From the NCBI GenBank assembly GCA_030835405.1, contig JAURPG010000053.1, positions 1-64,000 of the forward strand: 64,000 bases of DNA, written 5' to 3'. The DNA is from Gammaproteobacteria bacterium. Lineage in GTDB: Bacteria > Pseudomonadota > Gammaproteobacteria > Eutrophobiales > Eutrophobiaceae. Both the position numbers and the translations under genes were made by a program. Below the pieces are notes generated by a model, which was not told the DNA's origin, made no database searches, and saw only the letters and a list, made by a program, of their open reading frames with translations. Positions 18,609 through 29,536 of the stretch are shown one piece after another; position 1 is the stretch's first letter; the number at the start of each line of letters is the position of its first letter.

Positions 18609-19973
18609 TCAACCAGGTTTGCTTTCCAGTGCATCTAATATCATTTGATGAATCCCACCAAATCCCCCATTACTCATGATAACCACATGGTCTCCTGGAC
18701 GAAGTTCTGCCTGTAACGCTGTGACAATGTCGGTCACTGAGATTTGTATTTCATAACGACCTGAAAAACCTGTAAATGTATCGGCAAGTTCCCATGTTAA
18801 AGCTTCGGGTTGAAACGCATAAACAAGATCTGCATCACAAAACGCCTGTCCCAGGGTTGCGCTATGTACCCCCATTTTCATGGTATTGGAGCGAGGTTCA
18901 AATACCGCGATAAGTCGTTGTTCACCCACATGGGCACGTAATGCTGCCAATGTGGTCGCTATAGCCGTTGGATGGTGGGCAAAATCATCATAAACCCTTA
19001 TTCCATTTACCTCGCCGAGTACCTCTAGCCGGCGTTTTACACTTTTAAAGGTTTTCAGGGCCTTAGCAGTATCATTGATGCCAATACCAAGCAGATCTCC
19101 CATAACCGCAACTGCCAGGGCATTAGAGGCGTTATGTTCTCCCAACAGGTCCCAGTGAAGCGTGGTACGCTCTGTATTGTGAATAATCTCAAACACAGAA
19201 TGGTCTGGGTATTTTGCACAACTGGACCAGTTTGCCTTATCTCCAGAGAACGGGATCGTGTTGCTCCAGCAACCGGTTTCAAGAAGTTCAGCGATATTCG
19301 GATCGTCACCACGATAAATTACAGTTCCATTTTCTGGAATTATAGCCACTAATCGACGAAATTCAAGTAATATATCCTCAATATTAGAGAAGATATCCGC
19401 ATGGTCATATTCAATGTTATTGATCACCAGTATCGTTGGACAATAGTGGATAAACTTTGACCGCTTGTCAAAGAATGCGGTGTCATATTCATCTGCCTCA
19501 ATGACAAAGAATTCCGATTCCCCCAGCCTGGCCGAGGTCCCAAAGTTTTCCGCGACACCACCGATCAAAAACCCAGGGGATAACCCGGCCTGCTCCAGTA
19601 CCCATGCTGCCATGCTGGTGGTGGTGGTCTTGCCATGAGTGCCGGCAATGGCGATGACCTTGCGGTATTGAAGTACATTCTCTGAAAGCCATTGAGGACC
19701 GGACCGATACGGGATCCGTTCATTCAAGACATATTCCACCGCTGGATTCCCACGGGACAGGGTATTTCCTATTATGACCAGATCACAACCATCCCCCAAA
19801 GGGGCTGTATCGTACCCCTCGTGAATCTCAATCCCATGCTGCCTTAGAAAATCACTCATTGGCGGGTATACATTTGCATCTGTCCCGGAAACATCATGGC
19901 CCAGTTCTCTGGCGAGGATTGCCAGACCACCCATAAAAGTCCCGCAAATACCGAGGATATGAATTTTCATCAC
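18609..19973 (-). CDS. mpl: UDP-N-acetylmuramate:L-Ala-gamma-D-Glu-meso-DAP ligase Mpl
   Basis: Cytosolic Mur-ligase-family enzyme that attaches recycled murein tripeptide to UDP-MurNAc. 454 residues is the normal length. Seen: the N-terminal Rossmann start HILGICGTFMGGLA, where Mpl differs from MurC, the P-loop AGTHGKTTTTSMAAW, EADEYDTAFFDKRSKF, NIEYDHADIF, and the C-terminal YDDFAHHPTAI and FEPRSNTMK. The ATG is 2 bp after the stop of the upstream membrane-protein gene, so the two are co-transcribed. It links functionally with the diaminopimelate genes at 43-47 kb. Confidence 0.97.
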   Translation of the reverse strand: MMKIHILGICGTFMGGLAILARELGHDVSGTDANVYPPMSDFLRQHGIEIHEGYDTAPLGDGCDLVIIGNTLSRGNPAVEYVLNERIPYRSGPQWLSENVLQYRKVIAIAGTHGKTTTTSMAAWVLEQAGLSPGFLIGGVAENFGTSARLGESEFFVIEADEYDTAFFDKRSKFIHYCPTILVINNIEYDHADIFSNIEDILLEFRRLVAIIPENGTVIYRGDDPNIAELLETGCWSNTIPFSGDKANWSSCAKYPDHSVFEIIHNTERTTLHWDLLGEHNASNALAVAVMGDLLGIGINDTAKALKTFKSVKRRLEVLGEVNGIRVYDDFAHHPTAIATTLAALRAHVGEQRLIAVFEPRSNTMKMGVHSATLGQAFCDADLVYAFQPEALTWELADTFTGFSGRYEIQISVTDIVTALQAELRPGDHVVIMSNGGFGGIHQMILDALESKPG

Positions 19974-19975
19974 AT

Positions 19976-20485
19976 TCAGGATAGGGGAAAAAGTTGTTGA
20001 AGGATCATCATAATAATTGCCACATAGGCAATCGATGCGGTTGCAGCAAGAAGATAGGATGATGAGAAGGCGTTTTTCAAAATATAACTCATGACAGCGA
20101 TATTCCAGAACCAGATAAAAATTATGAACGTCATAATCAAGTCCTGCGGTGATGGACCTATATCAGCATAAACCCTTATATAATATAGCGGCACAACAAT
20201 ACCACTGAAAATTATACCTGTACCTGCCAATGCAGTACTGACCTGCAACCAACGATTTGGAACACTCCTTAAATAAAGAAAAATATAAGTAAGGGTTAGA
20301 AGAATTGTGGTTTCCACAAAACCCGAGGCCACGGCAGTCCAACCAGATGCAGAAGGATAGGCCATGATCGCGCTCATGAGGGTATATAAAATGACCGAAA
20401 ACCAGAGTAACTCACTGGCGGCTGGCAGGTCTTGTGGCCGCTTTCGAAACAGACAAATATTAAAATATTCTTTGGCGATAGGCAT
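19976..20485 (-). CDS. Integral membrane protein of unknown function, coupled to mpl
   Basis: 169 residues with about five predicted hydrophobic helices (near 24-42, 52-72, 80-103, 115-138 and 145-165). It has a short charged N-terminus (FRKRPQD) and an almost immediate C-terminal stop after the last helix. I do not recognise the family with confidence; the fold could be Yip1-like. It lies directly upstream of mpl with a 2-bp gap, so it is probably translated together with the murein-recycling ligase. Whether it acts in cell-wall recycling or the arrangement is incidental cannot be decided here. Confidence 0.7.
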   Translation of the reverse strand: MPIAKEYFNICLFRKRPQDLPAASELLWFSVILYTLMSAIMAYPSASGWTAVASGFVETTILLTLTYIFLYLRSVPNRWLQVSTALAGTGIIFSGIVVPLYYIRVYADIGPSPQDLIMTFIIFIWFWNIAVMSYILKNAFSSSYLLAATASIAYVAIIMMILQQLFPLS

Positions 20486-20606
20486 TAAAATTTTTGTGAA
20501 TGATGATTGCAGTGTCTATCTCCGCAGGCCTACTCTCACCACCTTATGAATGATGATAATTGATGATCTACAGTTGAATTCTGGCATTACCATCAGGCTA
20601 GGAAAT

Positions 20607-21113
20607 CTACATGCCATTTTTTAGCAATAAGTACTCAAATTCCCTCAGCGCCTGCTTGTAAACTTTTCTTTTAAACGAGATAACTTCAGACACCGGATCC
20701 CAGTAGTTAACCCATCGCCAGTGATCAAATTCAGGGGAGTCACTGCTATCCAGTCTTACTGAATTTTCTGAACCGATAAACTTCAGCAAATACCAGCGTT
20801 GCTTTTGACCACAGCATAATGGCTTTGAGTGCTTGCGAATATATTTTTGAGGAAGCCGGTATCTTAACCATCTGCGAGTGCAGCCAATAATCTCCACATG
20901 TTCAGGCAGTAGGCCAATTTCTTCCTTTAACTCGCGGTACATGGCGACTTCAGAGTGTTCTTTTGGCCTAATCCCACCCTGGGGAAATTGCCAGGCATCC
21001 ATTCCTATACGCTTTGCCCAGAATAACTTTCCCGCTTCATTGGTGAGGACGATACCTACATTTGCCCTAAAGCCATCAGCATCAATATTTGAATATGAAA
21101 AATCTGTCCTCAT
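20607..21113 (-). CDS. rppH: RNA pyrophosphohydrolase RppH (Nudix)
   Basis: Removes pyrophosphate from the 5' end of mRNA, starting RNase E-dependent decay. 168 residues. The Nudix box is complete: [20 protein letters not shown] followed by IGL. The flanking sequence [21 protein letters not shown] near the start and [21 protein letters not shown] near the end are characteristic of RppH rather than other Nudix enzymes. It follows mdh by 27 bp on the same strand, which is unusual, since rppH often neighbours ptsP or lgt. Confidence 0.97.
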   Translation of the reverse strand: MRTDFSYSNIDADGFRANVGIVLTNEAGKLFWAKRIGMDAWQFPQGGIRPKEHSEVAMYRELKEEIGLLPEHVEIIGCTRRWLRYRLPQKYIRKHSKPLCCGQKQRWYLLKFIGSENSVRLDSSDSPEFDHWRWVNYWDPVSEVISFKRKVYKQALREFEYLLLKNGM

Positions 21114-21140
21114 TCTTTTGTATGCTCGCTTGTGAAGGGG

Positions 21141-22121
21141 TTAGCTTATTAATTCGGCAACGGCATCCCTTTCTTCTTCCAGTTCTTTCCTCGTTGCGTC
21201 AAGTCTGGCCTGACTGAATTCACTAATCTCCAATCCTTCAACAATCTTGTATTCACCATTGCTACACTCAACAGGAAAGGAAAAAATCAGTCCTTCCGGT
21301 ATCCCATAGGCACCAGTACTCGGTATCCCCATACTCAACCAGTCACCATCAGTTGTACCAATGACCCAGTCTCGCATATGTTCCAGGGCAGCATTTGCCG
21401 CCGATGCTGCACTGGACGCGCCCCTGGCGTCGATGATCGCTGCTCCGCGCTTTGCCACCGTAGGAATATATTCATTCTCATACCATTGCTGATCAATCAA
21501 TCCCATTACTGGCTTGCCATCTACAATGGCATGATGAAGATCCGGGTATTGTGTGGTGGAATGATTTCCCCAGACACATAACTTCTGGATATCTGACACG
21601 GTGACACCCGCCTTGGCAGCCAGTTGTGCCAGCGCACGGTTATGGTCCAGACGCATCATTGCCGTAATGTTTGACGGATTTAAATCTGGTGCATTTTTCA
21701 TTGTTATCAATGCATTGGTATTTGCTGGATTACCCACAACAAGAATTTTAACATCGCGACTTGCATTATCATTTAATGCCTTACCCTGAGCACTAAAAAT
21801 TGCTGCATTTGCCTGTAGCAAGTCGTTTCTTTCCATCCCGGGTCCCCTGGGTCTTGCGCCAACCAGGAATGCAAAATCTGCGTCCTTAAAAGCAACATTC
21901 GGATCATCGCTGATCTCTATCCCAGCAAGCGTTGAAAATGCACAGTCATCCAATTCCATTACCACCCCTTCCAGGGCTTTCATCGCCGGAGTCACTTCCA
22001 GTAATTGCAGAATAACGGGTTGGTCTTTGCCGAGCATTTCACCTGCAGCGATTCTAAATAATAATGCGTAGCCTATTTGTCCCGCAGCGCCTGTTATAGC
22101 AATTCTTACTGATGGTTTCAT
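21141..22121 (-). CDS. mdh: NAD-dependent malate dehydrogenase
   Basis: Oxidises malate to oxaloacetate in the TCA cycle. 326 residues of the type also found in beta- and many gammaproteobacteria (similar to cytosolic MDH) rather than the shorter E. coli type. Seen: the NAD-binding [10 protein letters not shown], substrate Arg in [32 protein letters not shown], and the catalytic His in [11 protein letters not shown]. It lies 27 bp downstream of gltA, so citrate synthase and the enzyme that makes its oxaloacetate are probably co-expressed. Confidence 0.97.
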   Translation of the reverse strand: MKPSVRIAITGAAGQIGYALLFRIAAGEMLGKDQPVILQLLEVTPAMKALEGVVMELDDCAFSTLAGIEISDDPNVAFKDADFAFLVGARPRGPGMERNDLLQANAAIFSAQGKALNDNASRDVKILVVGNPANTNALITMKNAPDLNPSNITAMMRLDHNRALAQLAAKAGVTVSDIQKLCVWGNHSTTQYPDLHHAIVDGKPVMGLIDQQWYENEYIPTVAKRGAAIIDARGASSAASAANAALEHMRDWVIGTTDGDWLSMGIPSTGAYGIPEGLIFSFPVECSNGEYKIVEGLEISEFSQARLDATRKELEEERDAVAELIS

Positions 22122-22148
22122 ACTCCTGTTATCTCCTTAAAATTATAT

Positions 22149-23441
22149 TTATTTTCTTTCATTCATGGGGACATAATCCCGTTTTTCCTGACCTATATAA
22201 AGCTGCCTTGGACGACCAATTCGAAAATCAGGGTCTTTCATCAACTCCATCCATTGTGCAATCCACCCAGCACTCCTGGCCAGGGCAAACATCACAGTAA
22301 ACATGTCTGTCGGGATTTTTAATGCCTGATAAATCAGTCCTGAATAAAAATCTACATTAGGATAGAGTTTTCGTTCAATAAAGTATTCGTCATTAAGCGC
22401 AATTTTCTCCAACTCCTTGGCAATCTCAAACAAAGGCTGATTAAGGTTCATTTCATCCATCAGGTCATGTACTGCCTGCTGGATGATCCTTGCACGCGGG
22501 TCATAATTCTTATAGACCCTGTGACCAAACCCCATGAGTCTGAAAGGATCATTCTTATCCTTGGCTCGGGCAATAAATTTGGGAATATTTTCCGGGCTTT
22601 CGATCTCCGTTAACATATTAATAACCGCCTCATTTGCTCCACCATGTGCCGTACCCCATAAGGTACATATCCCGGCAGCGACACAAGCAAATGGATTGGC
22701 CTCCGCACTCGCTGCTAACCTGACTGTCGAGGTACTGGCATTCTGTTCATGGTCGGCGTGCAATATGAATAAGAGGTTTAGCGCCCTGAGGGCAACAGGG
22801 TTGGGTACATATTCCTCTGAAGGCCAGGAAAACATCATATACATAAAGTTCTCTACATAATCCCTGGAGTTGTCTGGGTAGACAAATGGCAGACCTGAGG
22901 CATAGCGGTAACATTTAGCTGCCACATTGGGAATTTTTCCTATCACCCGTTTAGCGGTCATGATCCTGTGCTCAGGATTACGAATATCAGTAGCATCGTG
23001 ATAGAAAGAGGCAATTGCCGCCATAACTCCCGACATAATAGACATGGGATGAGCATCTGGGCGATAGCCATTATAAAATCTGGTCAGATGCTCATGAGTC
23101 ATGCTATGCATCTTCAAATCATGCTCAAAATCTGCCATTTGATTTTGATTTGGCAGTTCACCATTGAGCAACAAGTAACAAACTTCAGTAAAGCTACTAT
23201 TTTCAGCCAATTGTTCAATAGGATATCCACGGTGTAACAGTACCCCTTCATCTCCATCAAGGTAGGTGATTGAACTTTTACAACTTGCGGTAGTACCAAA
23301 GCCCGGGTCCAGGGTAAATACACCCAATTCCTTATATAGATTACTGGTATCTATAACCGGCGCACCATACTTGCCTGTCAAAACCGGGCACTCTACTTGT
23401 TTCCCGGTGCGGTTATCTGTAATTGTCACTGAATTTGACAT
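22149..23441 (-). CDS. gltA: Citrate synthase, type II
   Basis: Condenses acetyl-CoA and oxaloacetate to citrate. 430 residues, matching the hexameric NADH-sensitive gammaproteobacterial form with its N-terminal beta domain. Seen: [20 protein letters not shown] near residue 50, LLNGELP, the oxaloacetate-binding His in [22 protein letters not shown], and [14 protein letters not shown]. First gene of the minus-strand run gltA-mdh-rppH and divergent from sucA. The long leader holds a stable hairpin (23491-23524) that could affect expression. Confidence 0.98.
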   Translation of the reverse strand: MSNSVTITDNRTGKQVECPVLTGKYGAPVIDTSNLYKELGVFTLDPGFGTTASCKSSITYLDGDEGVLLHRGYPIEQLAENSSFTEVCYLLLNGELPNQNQMADFEHDLKMHSMTHEHLTRFYNGYRPDAHPMSIMSGVMAAIASFYHDATDIRNPEHRIMTAKRVIGKIPNVAAKCYRYASGLPFVYPDNSRDYVENFMYMMFSWPSEEYVPNPVALRALNLLFILHADHEQNASTSTVRLAASAEANPFACVAAGICTLWGTAHGGANEAVINMLTEIESPENIPKFIARAKDKNDPFRLMGFGHRVYKNYDPRARIIQQAVHDLMDEMNLNQPLFEIAKELEKIALNDEYFIERKLYPNVDFYSGLIYQALKIPTDMFTVMFALARSAGWIAQWMELMKDPDFRIGRPRQLYIGQEKRDYVPMNERK

Positions 23442-23490
23442 TAAAACGCCTCCCTCGGCTTTAATATTATTCTTTTTTTTTCAGGATAAT

Positions 23491-23524
23491 ACCGTCCACG
23501 ATGACCAGGTCGCATCTGGACGGT
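23491..23524. promoter_or_regulatory. Stable hairpin in the gltA leader region
   Basis: ACCGTCCA pairs with TGGACGGT, then after a single-base bulge GATG pairs with CATC around a nine-base loop. It lies 50 bp upstream of the gltA start. On the gltA strand it is followed by ATTATCCTG and a run of A, not T, so it is not a terminator for that direction. It may be an mRNA structure or a protein site. Confidence 0.55.
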
Positions 23525-23576
23525 CATCTTAAGAGGGCATATTATGCCTGCTTTTTTTGGAATTGTGTCTAGATCT

Positions 23577-23598
23577 TATCTCAATATACATTGAGATA
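23577..23598. promoter_or_regulatory. Perfect 9-bp palindrome between gltA and sucA, candidate operator
   Basis: TATCTCAAT and ATTGAGATA are exact inverted copies separated by ATAC. The site sits in the middle of the 296-bp divergent interval, 136 bp from gltA and 140 bp from sucA, where one regulator could serve both TCA-cycle promoters. The rest of the interval shows no further gene. I cannot name the regulator. Confidence 0.5.
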
Positions 23599-23737
23599 GG
23601 TTCTTATCTTGGAAACTTGTATCAAACTTACGCCAAGTTACTTAAAATAATGCGAATTACTCCTTGAGAATTCTAACTAAATAAGGAAAATTAACAACTT
23701 TATTGTACTTATTTTTACAGCCGGATATGTAATAAAA

Positions 23738-26596
23738 ATGCAGAATAATTTATCAACCTGGTTATATAGCGCCAACGCAGATTTTATCGAAGATTTATAT
23801 GAGTCATATCTCACCGATCCTGGCTCGGTCTCAGATGAATGGCAAAAATTCTTTAATTCATTAGAGGAAAATGATTCCAGCTCAGCTCAGGACAGATTAC
23901 ACTCAAAAATTCGAGAGAAATTTCTGAACCTTTCCAGTAACAAGAAGGCCTCGATACAAGTTACCTCGGAAACATCAGCGGAACATGAAAAGCAGGTTTC
24001 TGTTCTCCAATTGATTAATGCCCATCGCTTTAGAGGCCATCAACAGGCCAACCTGGACCCACTAAACCAGTATGAACGCCCTCCCGTACCAGAACTGGAT
24101 CCCGAGTTTCATAATCTCACGACCGCAGATCTGGACAAGACCTTCAATACCGGTTCCTTGTTTGCGGCCAAAGAGATCCCGCTGAAAAACATAATCAGCA
24201 TTATTCGCAAAACCTATTGTGGAAATATCGGTGCCGAATATATGCATATCAATGAAACCGAACAGAAACGCTGGATTCAACAACGGCTGGAAGAACCCAT
24301 GTCTGTACCGGACTTTTCAGACGATAAACGTAAACGAATATTAAACCGTGTAATTGCGGCCAATGCACTTGAGGAATATTTACATACGAAATATGCCGGT
24401 CAAAAGCGTTTTTCACTTGAAGGCGGAGAATGCCTGATTCCATTACTGGATGAAATTGTCCAAAACGGTACCGCTTTATCTGTGGAAGAAGTTGTTATCG
24501 GCATGGCACACCGAGGTCGGCTCAATGTGTTAATTAATATCATTGGAAAAATGCCAAGCGAGCTGTTTGGTGAGTTTGAAGGGAAGATATCAGATGATAT
24601 TAATATCGATGATGTTCAGTCAGGTGATGTCAAATACCATCTCGGGTATTCCTCAGATATTCAAACGCCGGGAGGAGCAGTACACCTTACACTGGCATTT
24701 AACCCCTCTCACCTGGAAATTATTGATCCGGTTGTTGAGGGTTCGGTAAGGGCAAGACAGGATCGCAGGGATGATAAATCAAGAGATCAAGTGCTGCCTA
24801 TCCTTATCCATGGTGATGCTGCATTTGCCGGTCAGGGCGTAGTCATGGAGACATTTCAGTTATCACAAACCAGGGGGTACTCCACTGGTGGCACTGTACA
24901 TGTAATCGTTAACAATCAGATTGGTTTTACCACCAGCGACCCGCTGGATTCACGATCAACCTTGTATTGCACGGATGTCGCAAAGCTTGTGCAGGCACCC
25001 ATATTTCATGTGAATGGCGATGATCCTGAGGCGGTTGTATTCATTACCAAACTTGCCCTGGATTTCAGAATGAAATTCAAAAAAGACGTGATTATAGACA
25101 TGATTTGTTATCGAAAACATGGGCATAGTGAAGCTGATGAACCGGCTGCGACTCAACCGGTCATGTACAAAAAGATCAGGAGCCACCCAAACGTCAGAGA
25201 GTTGTATTCCAAGCAATTGATCGATGGAGGTGTGGTGTCTGAATCAGAAGTCCAGGCAATGAGTGATAATTATATCAATTGCCTGGATTCAAACGAATCC
25301 GTGGCTGGCCCAAAAGCAACGAATATTAACATGACGCATTTAATCAATTACGCCCCGTATAAAGATGCGCTCTGGCGTGATTTCATATCAACAAGCATCA
25401 CTGACGAAGAAGTAAATCGTTATGTCAATGCAATCACAACGATCCCCGATGAATTTAAATTACATCCGACAGTCAATAAAATTATTGAATCTCGCAAAAA
25501 AATGGGCGCAGGAGATTTACCAATGGATTGGGGGTTTGCTGAAACCCTGGCCTATGCCTCTCTGGTAGACAAGGGCCATCCTGTAAGAATTTCCGGTCAA
25601 GACAGTGGTCGAGGTACCTTTTTCCATCGCCATGCGGTCATTCATAACCAGGAAGACGGGGATACCTATTTACCCCTGCAGCATATCAGTAGTGAACAGG
25701 CAAATTTTCTGGTGATCAACTCAATATTATCTGAAGAAGCAGTGTTAGGATTTGAATATGGATATAGCAGTTCAGAACCCCGCGCATTGGTTATCTGGGA
25801 GGCACAATTTGGCGATTTTGCAAATGGTGCGCAAGTAGTATTTGACCAATTTATCAGCTCCTGTGAGGCAAAATGGGGACGTTATTGCGGAGTAACTGTT
25901 TTGCTGCCTCACGGTTATGATGGCGCAGGCCCAGAGCATTCATCTGCGAGACTTGAACGATTCCTGCAATTGTGCGCACGGGAAAATATGCAGGTTTGTG
26001 TCCCCAGTACACCCGCTCAGATGTTTCATATGTTGCGACGACAGGTAATCAGGCCTTATCGCAAGCCATTAATTATTATGAGTCCAAAAAGCCTGCTGCG
26101 ACATAAATTATCAACTTCCAGTATCAGTGATCTCACGAATGGTGAGTTTCAACTGGTTATTAATGAAATTGATCAACTGGATAAGAATAATGTGACTCGT
26201 CTTTTAATGTGTTCAGGCAAGGTATATTTTGATTTGTTGGAAGCCAGGCGTACAAATAAACTATCCAATATTGCCATTGCCAGAATTGAACAACTGTTTC
26301 CATTTCCCTCAGAGGAAGTGAAATCTGTTATTGATGGCTATCCTAATTTACGTGAGGTTGTATGGGTACAAGAAGAACCTAAAAACCAGGGCTCCTGGTA
26401 TTATATGCAGTCCAGGGGAACAATGATTGGTTGTTTAAGTGAGAACCATACATTTGGTTATGCAGGCAGATTTTATTCTTCATCACCAGCGACGGGTTCA
26501 ATGAAACTTCACCTGGCTCAACAAAAACAACTTGTGGATGACGCCTTGCAACTAGACAAATTGGAAGTAACAACACATAAAAGCGCCTTTAATTAA
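23738..26596 (+). CDS. sucA: 2-Oxoglutarate dehydrogenase E1 component
   Basis: Thiamine-diphosphate enzyme that decarboxylates 2-oxoglutarate and passes the succinyl group to E2. 952 residues, close to the usual 930-950. Seen: the N-terminal E2-docking start LYSANADFIEDLYESYL, AHRFRGHQQANLDPL, GMAHRGRLNVL, HLGYSSD, HGDAAFAGQGVVMETFQLSQ with the TPP/Mg region, NNQIGFTT, RKHGHSEADEP, and the transketolase-like C-terminal half (SGQDSGRGTFFHRHA, LPHGYDGAGPEHSSARLERF). First gene of sucA-sucB-lpd, with 27 bp to sucB. No sdh or sucCD genes lie in the window. Confidence 0.98.
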   Translation: MQNNLSTWLYSANADFIEDLYESYLTDPGSVSDEWQKFFNSLEENDSSSAQDRLHSKIREKFLNLSSNKKASIQVTSETSAEHEKQVSVLQLINAHRFRGHQQANLDPLNQYERPPVPELDPEFHNLTTADLDKTFNTGSLFAAKEIPLKNIISIIRKTYCGNIGAEYMHINETEQKRWIQQRLEEPMSVPDFSDDKRKRILNRVIAANALEEYLHTKYAGQKRFSLEGGECLIPLLDEIVQNGTALSVEEVVIGMAHRGRLNVLINIIGKMPSELFGEFEGKISDDINIDDVQSGDVKYHLGYSSDIQTPGGAVHLTLAFNPSHLEIIDPVVEGSVRARQDRRDDKSRDQVLPILIHGDAAFAGQGVVMETFQLSQTRGYSTGGTVHVIVNNQIGFTTSDPLDSRSTLYCTDVAKLVQAPIFHVNGDDPEAVVFITKLALDFRMKFKKDVIIDMICYRKHGHSEADEPAATQPVMYKKIRSHPNVRELYSKQLIDGGVVSESEVQAMSDNYINCLDSNESVAGPKATNINMTHLINYAPYKDALWRDFISTSITDEEVNRYVNAITTIPDEFKLHPTVNKIIESRKKMGAGDLPMDWGFAETLAYASLVDKGHPVRISGQDSGRGTFFHRHAVIHNQEDGDTYLPLQHISSEQANFLVINSILSEEAVLGFEYGYSSSEPRALVIWEAQFGDFANGAQVVFDQFISSCEAKWGRYCGVTVLLPHGYDGAGPEHSSARLERFLQLCARENMQVCVPSTPAQMFHMLRRQVIRPYRKPLIIMSPKSLLRHKLSTSSISDLTNGEFQLVINEIDQLDKNNVTRLLMCSGKVYFDLLEARRTNKLSNIAIARIEQLFPFPSEEVKSVIDGYPNLREVVWVQEEPKNQGSWYYMQSRGTMIGCLSENHTFGYAGRFYSSSPATGSMKLHLAQQKQLVDDALQLDKLEVTTHKSAFN

Positions 26597-26623
26597 ACGA
26601 AATATTTACCGAGGAGATAGTGA

Positions 26624-27922
26624 ATGGTTGATGTGAAAGTTCCTGTTCTGGCTGAATCTGTGTCAGAAGCAACATTAATGAAATGGCATAAAAAAGCAGG
26701 TGATAAAGTCAAACGCGGGGACAACCTGATAGATATTGAAACTGATAAGGTAACACTGGAGGTTGCTGCGTTAACTGATGGAGTTCTATCAGAGATATTA
26801 AAAGGTAATGGCGAAACAGTTGAAAGCGATGAAGTTATTGCCAGGATCGATACTAATAGTAGTACTGACGATAAACCTGTAGAAAAAGCAAAAAAAGAAA
26901 TGCCTGAACAGCAGTCACTACCTGTAGAAGAGGCATCAAAACAACCGCCCAAGACCAGTCCGGCAGTGAGAAATCTGATCGCGGAGAATAATATTAATGC
27001 TGCAGACATACAGGACAAAGATGGTGATGGCCGTATTACCAAAGAAGACGTGGTCGACTTTTTAGATAAAAATCCAAAGGCTAAAAATTCTGGACCGAAG
27101 GAAAATATGCAACAGACCGAGGCAGCTAAAACAACATCTGTAGAAGAAAGCATAGAAAAAACTGATATTGAAAAAACACCCGTACCCAAGCTTACGCCAG
27201 TTGCCGCAGAAACACTGGAAGGAAGAGGTGAAGAAAGGGTAAAAATGACACGGCTGAGACAACGAACTGCTGAGAGACTCCTGGCCGCACAACATGAAAA
27301 CGCCATTTTAACGACATTTAATGAAGTTAATATGAAGCCAGTCATGGCGCTGCGTTCACAGTATAAAGATGAGTTTGAAAAACAGCATGGGGTAAAACTC
27401 GGGTTCATGTCCTTTTTTACCAAGGCTGCCACAGAGGCATTGAAGAAATATCCTGTTATTAATGCCTCAATAGACGAGAAAGATATTATCTATCATGGTT
27501 ATTTTGATATTGGTATAGCTGTGAGCTCGGACCGGGGATTAGTGGTACCAATATTACGTGATGTGGATGCCATGTCGTTTGCAGAGATAGAAAAGAAAAT
27601 TGTGGAATATGGTCAAAAGGCCCGTGATTCAAAATTAACCATAGATGAACTCACAGGCGGAACATTTACCATTACCAATGGTGGAATCTTTGGGTCACTG
27701 GTATCAACACCTATTCTGAATCCGCCACAAAGTGCCATTCTGGGTATGCATAAAATTCAGGAACGCCCAATGGCAGTGAATGGTGAGGTGGTTATACTTC
27801 CTATGATGTATTTGGCTCTGTCCTACGATCATAGAATCGTAGATGGTCGTGATGCCGTCCAATTCCTGGTAACGATCAAGAACCTGCTGGAAGATCCTGC
27901 CAGGTTACTATTACAAGTTTAG
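26624..27922 (+). CDS. sucB: 2-Oxoglutarate dehydrogenase E2, dihydrolipoyl succinyltransferase
   Basis: 432 residues. One lipoyl domain (about 2-77) has the lipoylated Lys42 in ETDKVTLEV. The E3-binding domain (about 111-147) begins [13 protein letters not shown] and carries an unusual [12 protein letters not shown] segment that has the spacing of an EF-hand loop. A charged linker of about 50 residues leads to the catalytic domain (about 203-432), with [13 protein letters not shown]-type strand [13 protein letters not shown] and the catalytic His in [12 protein letters not shown] strong Shine-Dalgarno (GAGGAG) precedes the ATG. It sits between sucA and lpd. Confidence 0.98.
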   Translation: MVDVKVPVLAESVSEATLMKWHKKAGDKVKRGDNLIDIETDKVTLEVAALTDGVLSEILKGNGETVESDEVIARIDTNSSTDDKPVEKAKKEMPEQQSLPVEEASKQPPKTSPAVRNLIAENNINAADIQDKDGDGRITKEDVVDFLDKNPKAKNSGPKENMQQTEAAKTTSVEESIEKTDIEKTPVPKLTPVAAETLEGRGEERVKMTRLRQRTAERLLAAQHENAILTTFNEVNMKPVMALRSQYKDEFEKQHGVKLGFMSFFTKAATEALKKYPVINASIDEKDIIYHGYFDIGIAVSSDRGLVVPILRDVDAMSFAEIEKKIVEYGQKARDSKLTIDELTGGTFTITNGGIFGSLVSTPILNPPQSAILGMHKIQERPMAVNGEVVILPMMYLALSYDHRIVDGRDAVQFLVTIKNLLEDPARLLLQV

Positions 27923-29359
<1,437 letters not shown>

Positions 29360-29458
29360 ATATTCATTAAACCTATATTTTTCAATAAGTTAGAGTAACA
29401 TCGGCCGATTAAGACGTGGAAATGTAACACTTTCCAGTAGTACCTCTTTTTGTTACTA

Positions 29459-29483
29459 TGCAACATAAATTGTGCGCTGCAAC
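29459..29483 (+). promoter_or_regulatory. TGC-rich direct repeat upstream of the thiolase gene, candidate PhaR site
   Basis: TGCAAC occurs at 29459 and again at 29478, and the second copy lies in TTGTGCGCTGCAA. PhaR proteins are known to favour TGC-rich DNA, and a phaR gene lies two genes downstream. The site is 54 bp before the thiolase ATG. The link to PhaR is a guess from location and base content. Confidence 0.2.
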
Positions 29484-29536
29484 GAGAGTAGCATCTCCCT
29501 GAATTTCAATCTTTTTTTAAAATTACGAGGTATTTT

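Noticed and set aside
23526-23560. Rho-independent terminator at GGCATATTATGCC followed by T-run
   Set aside because: The stem is only four to six bases with a tiny loop, and no gene on the plus strand ends upstream of it.
26593-27432. 279-codon open frame on the minus strand across sucB
   Set aside because: It is antisense to an unmistakable SucB. The product is Ser/Phe-rich and has no signature; codon structure of sucB explains it.
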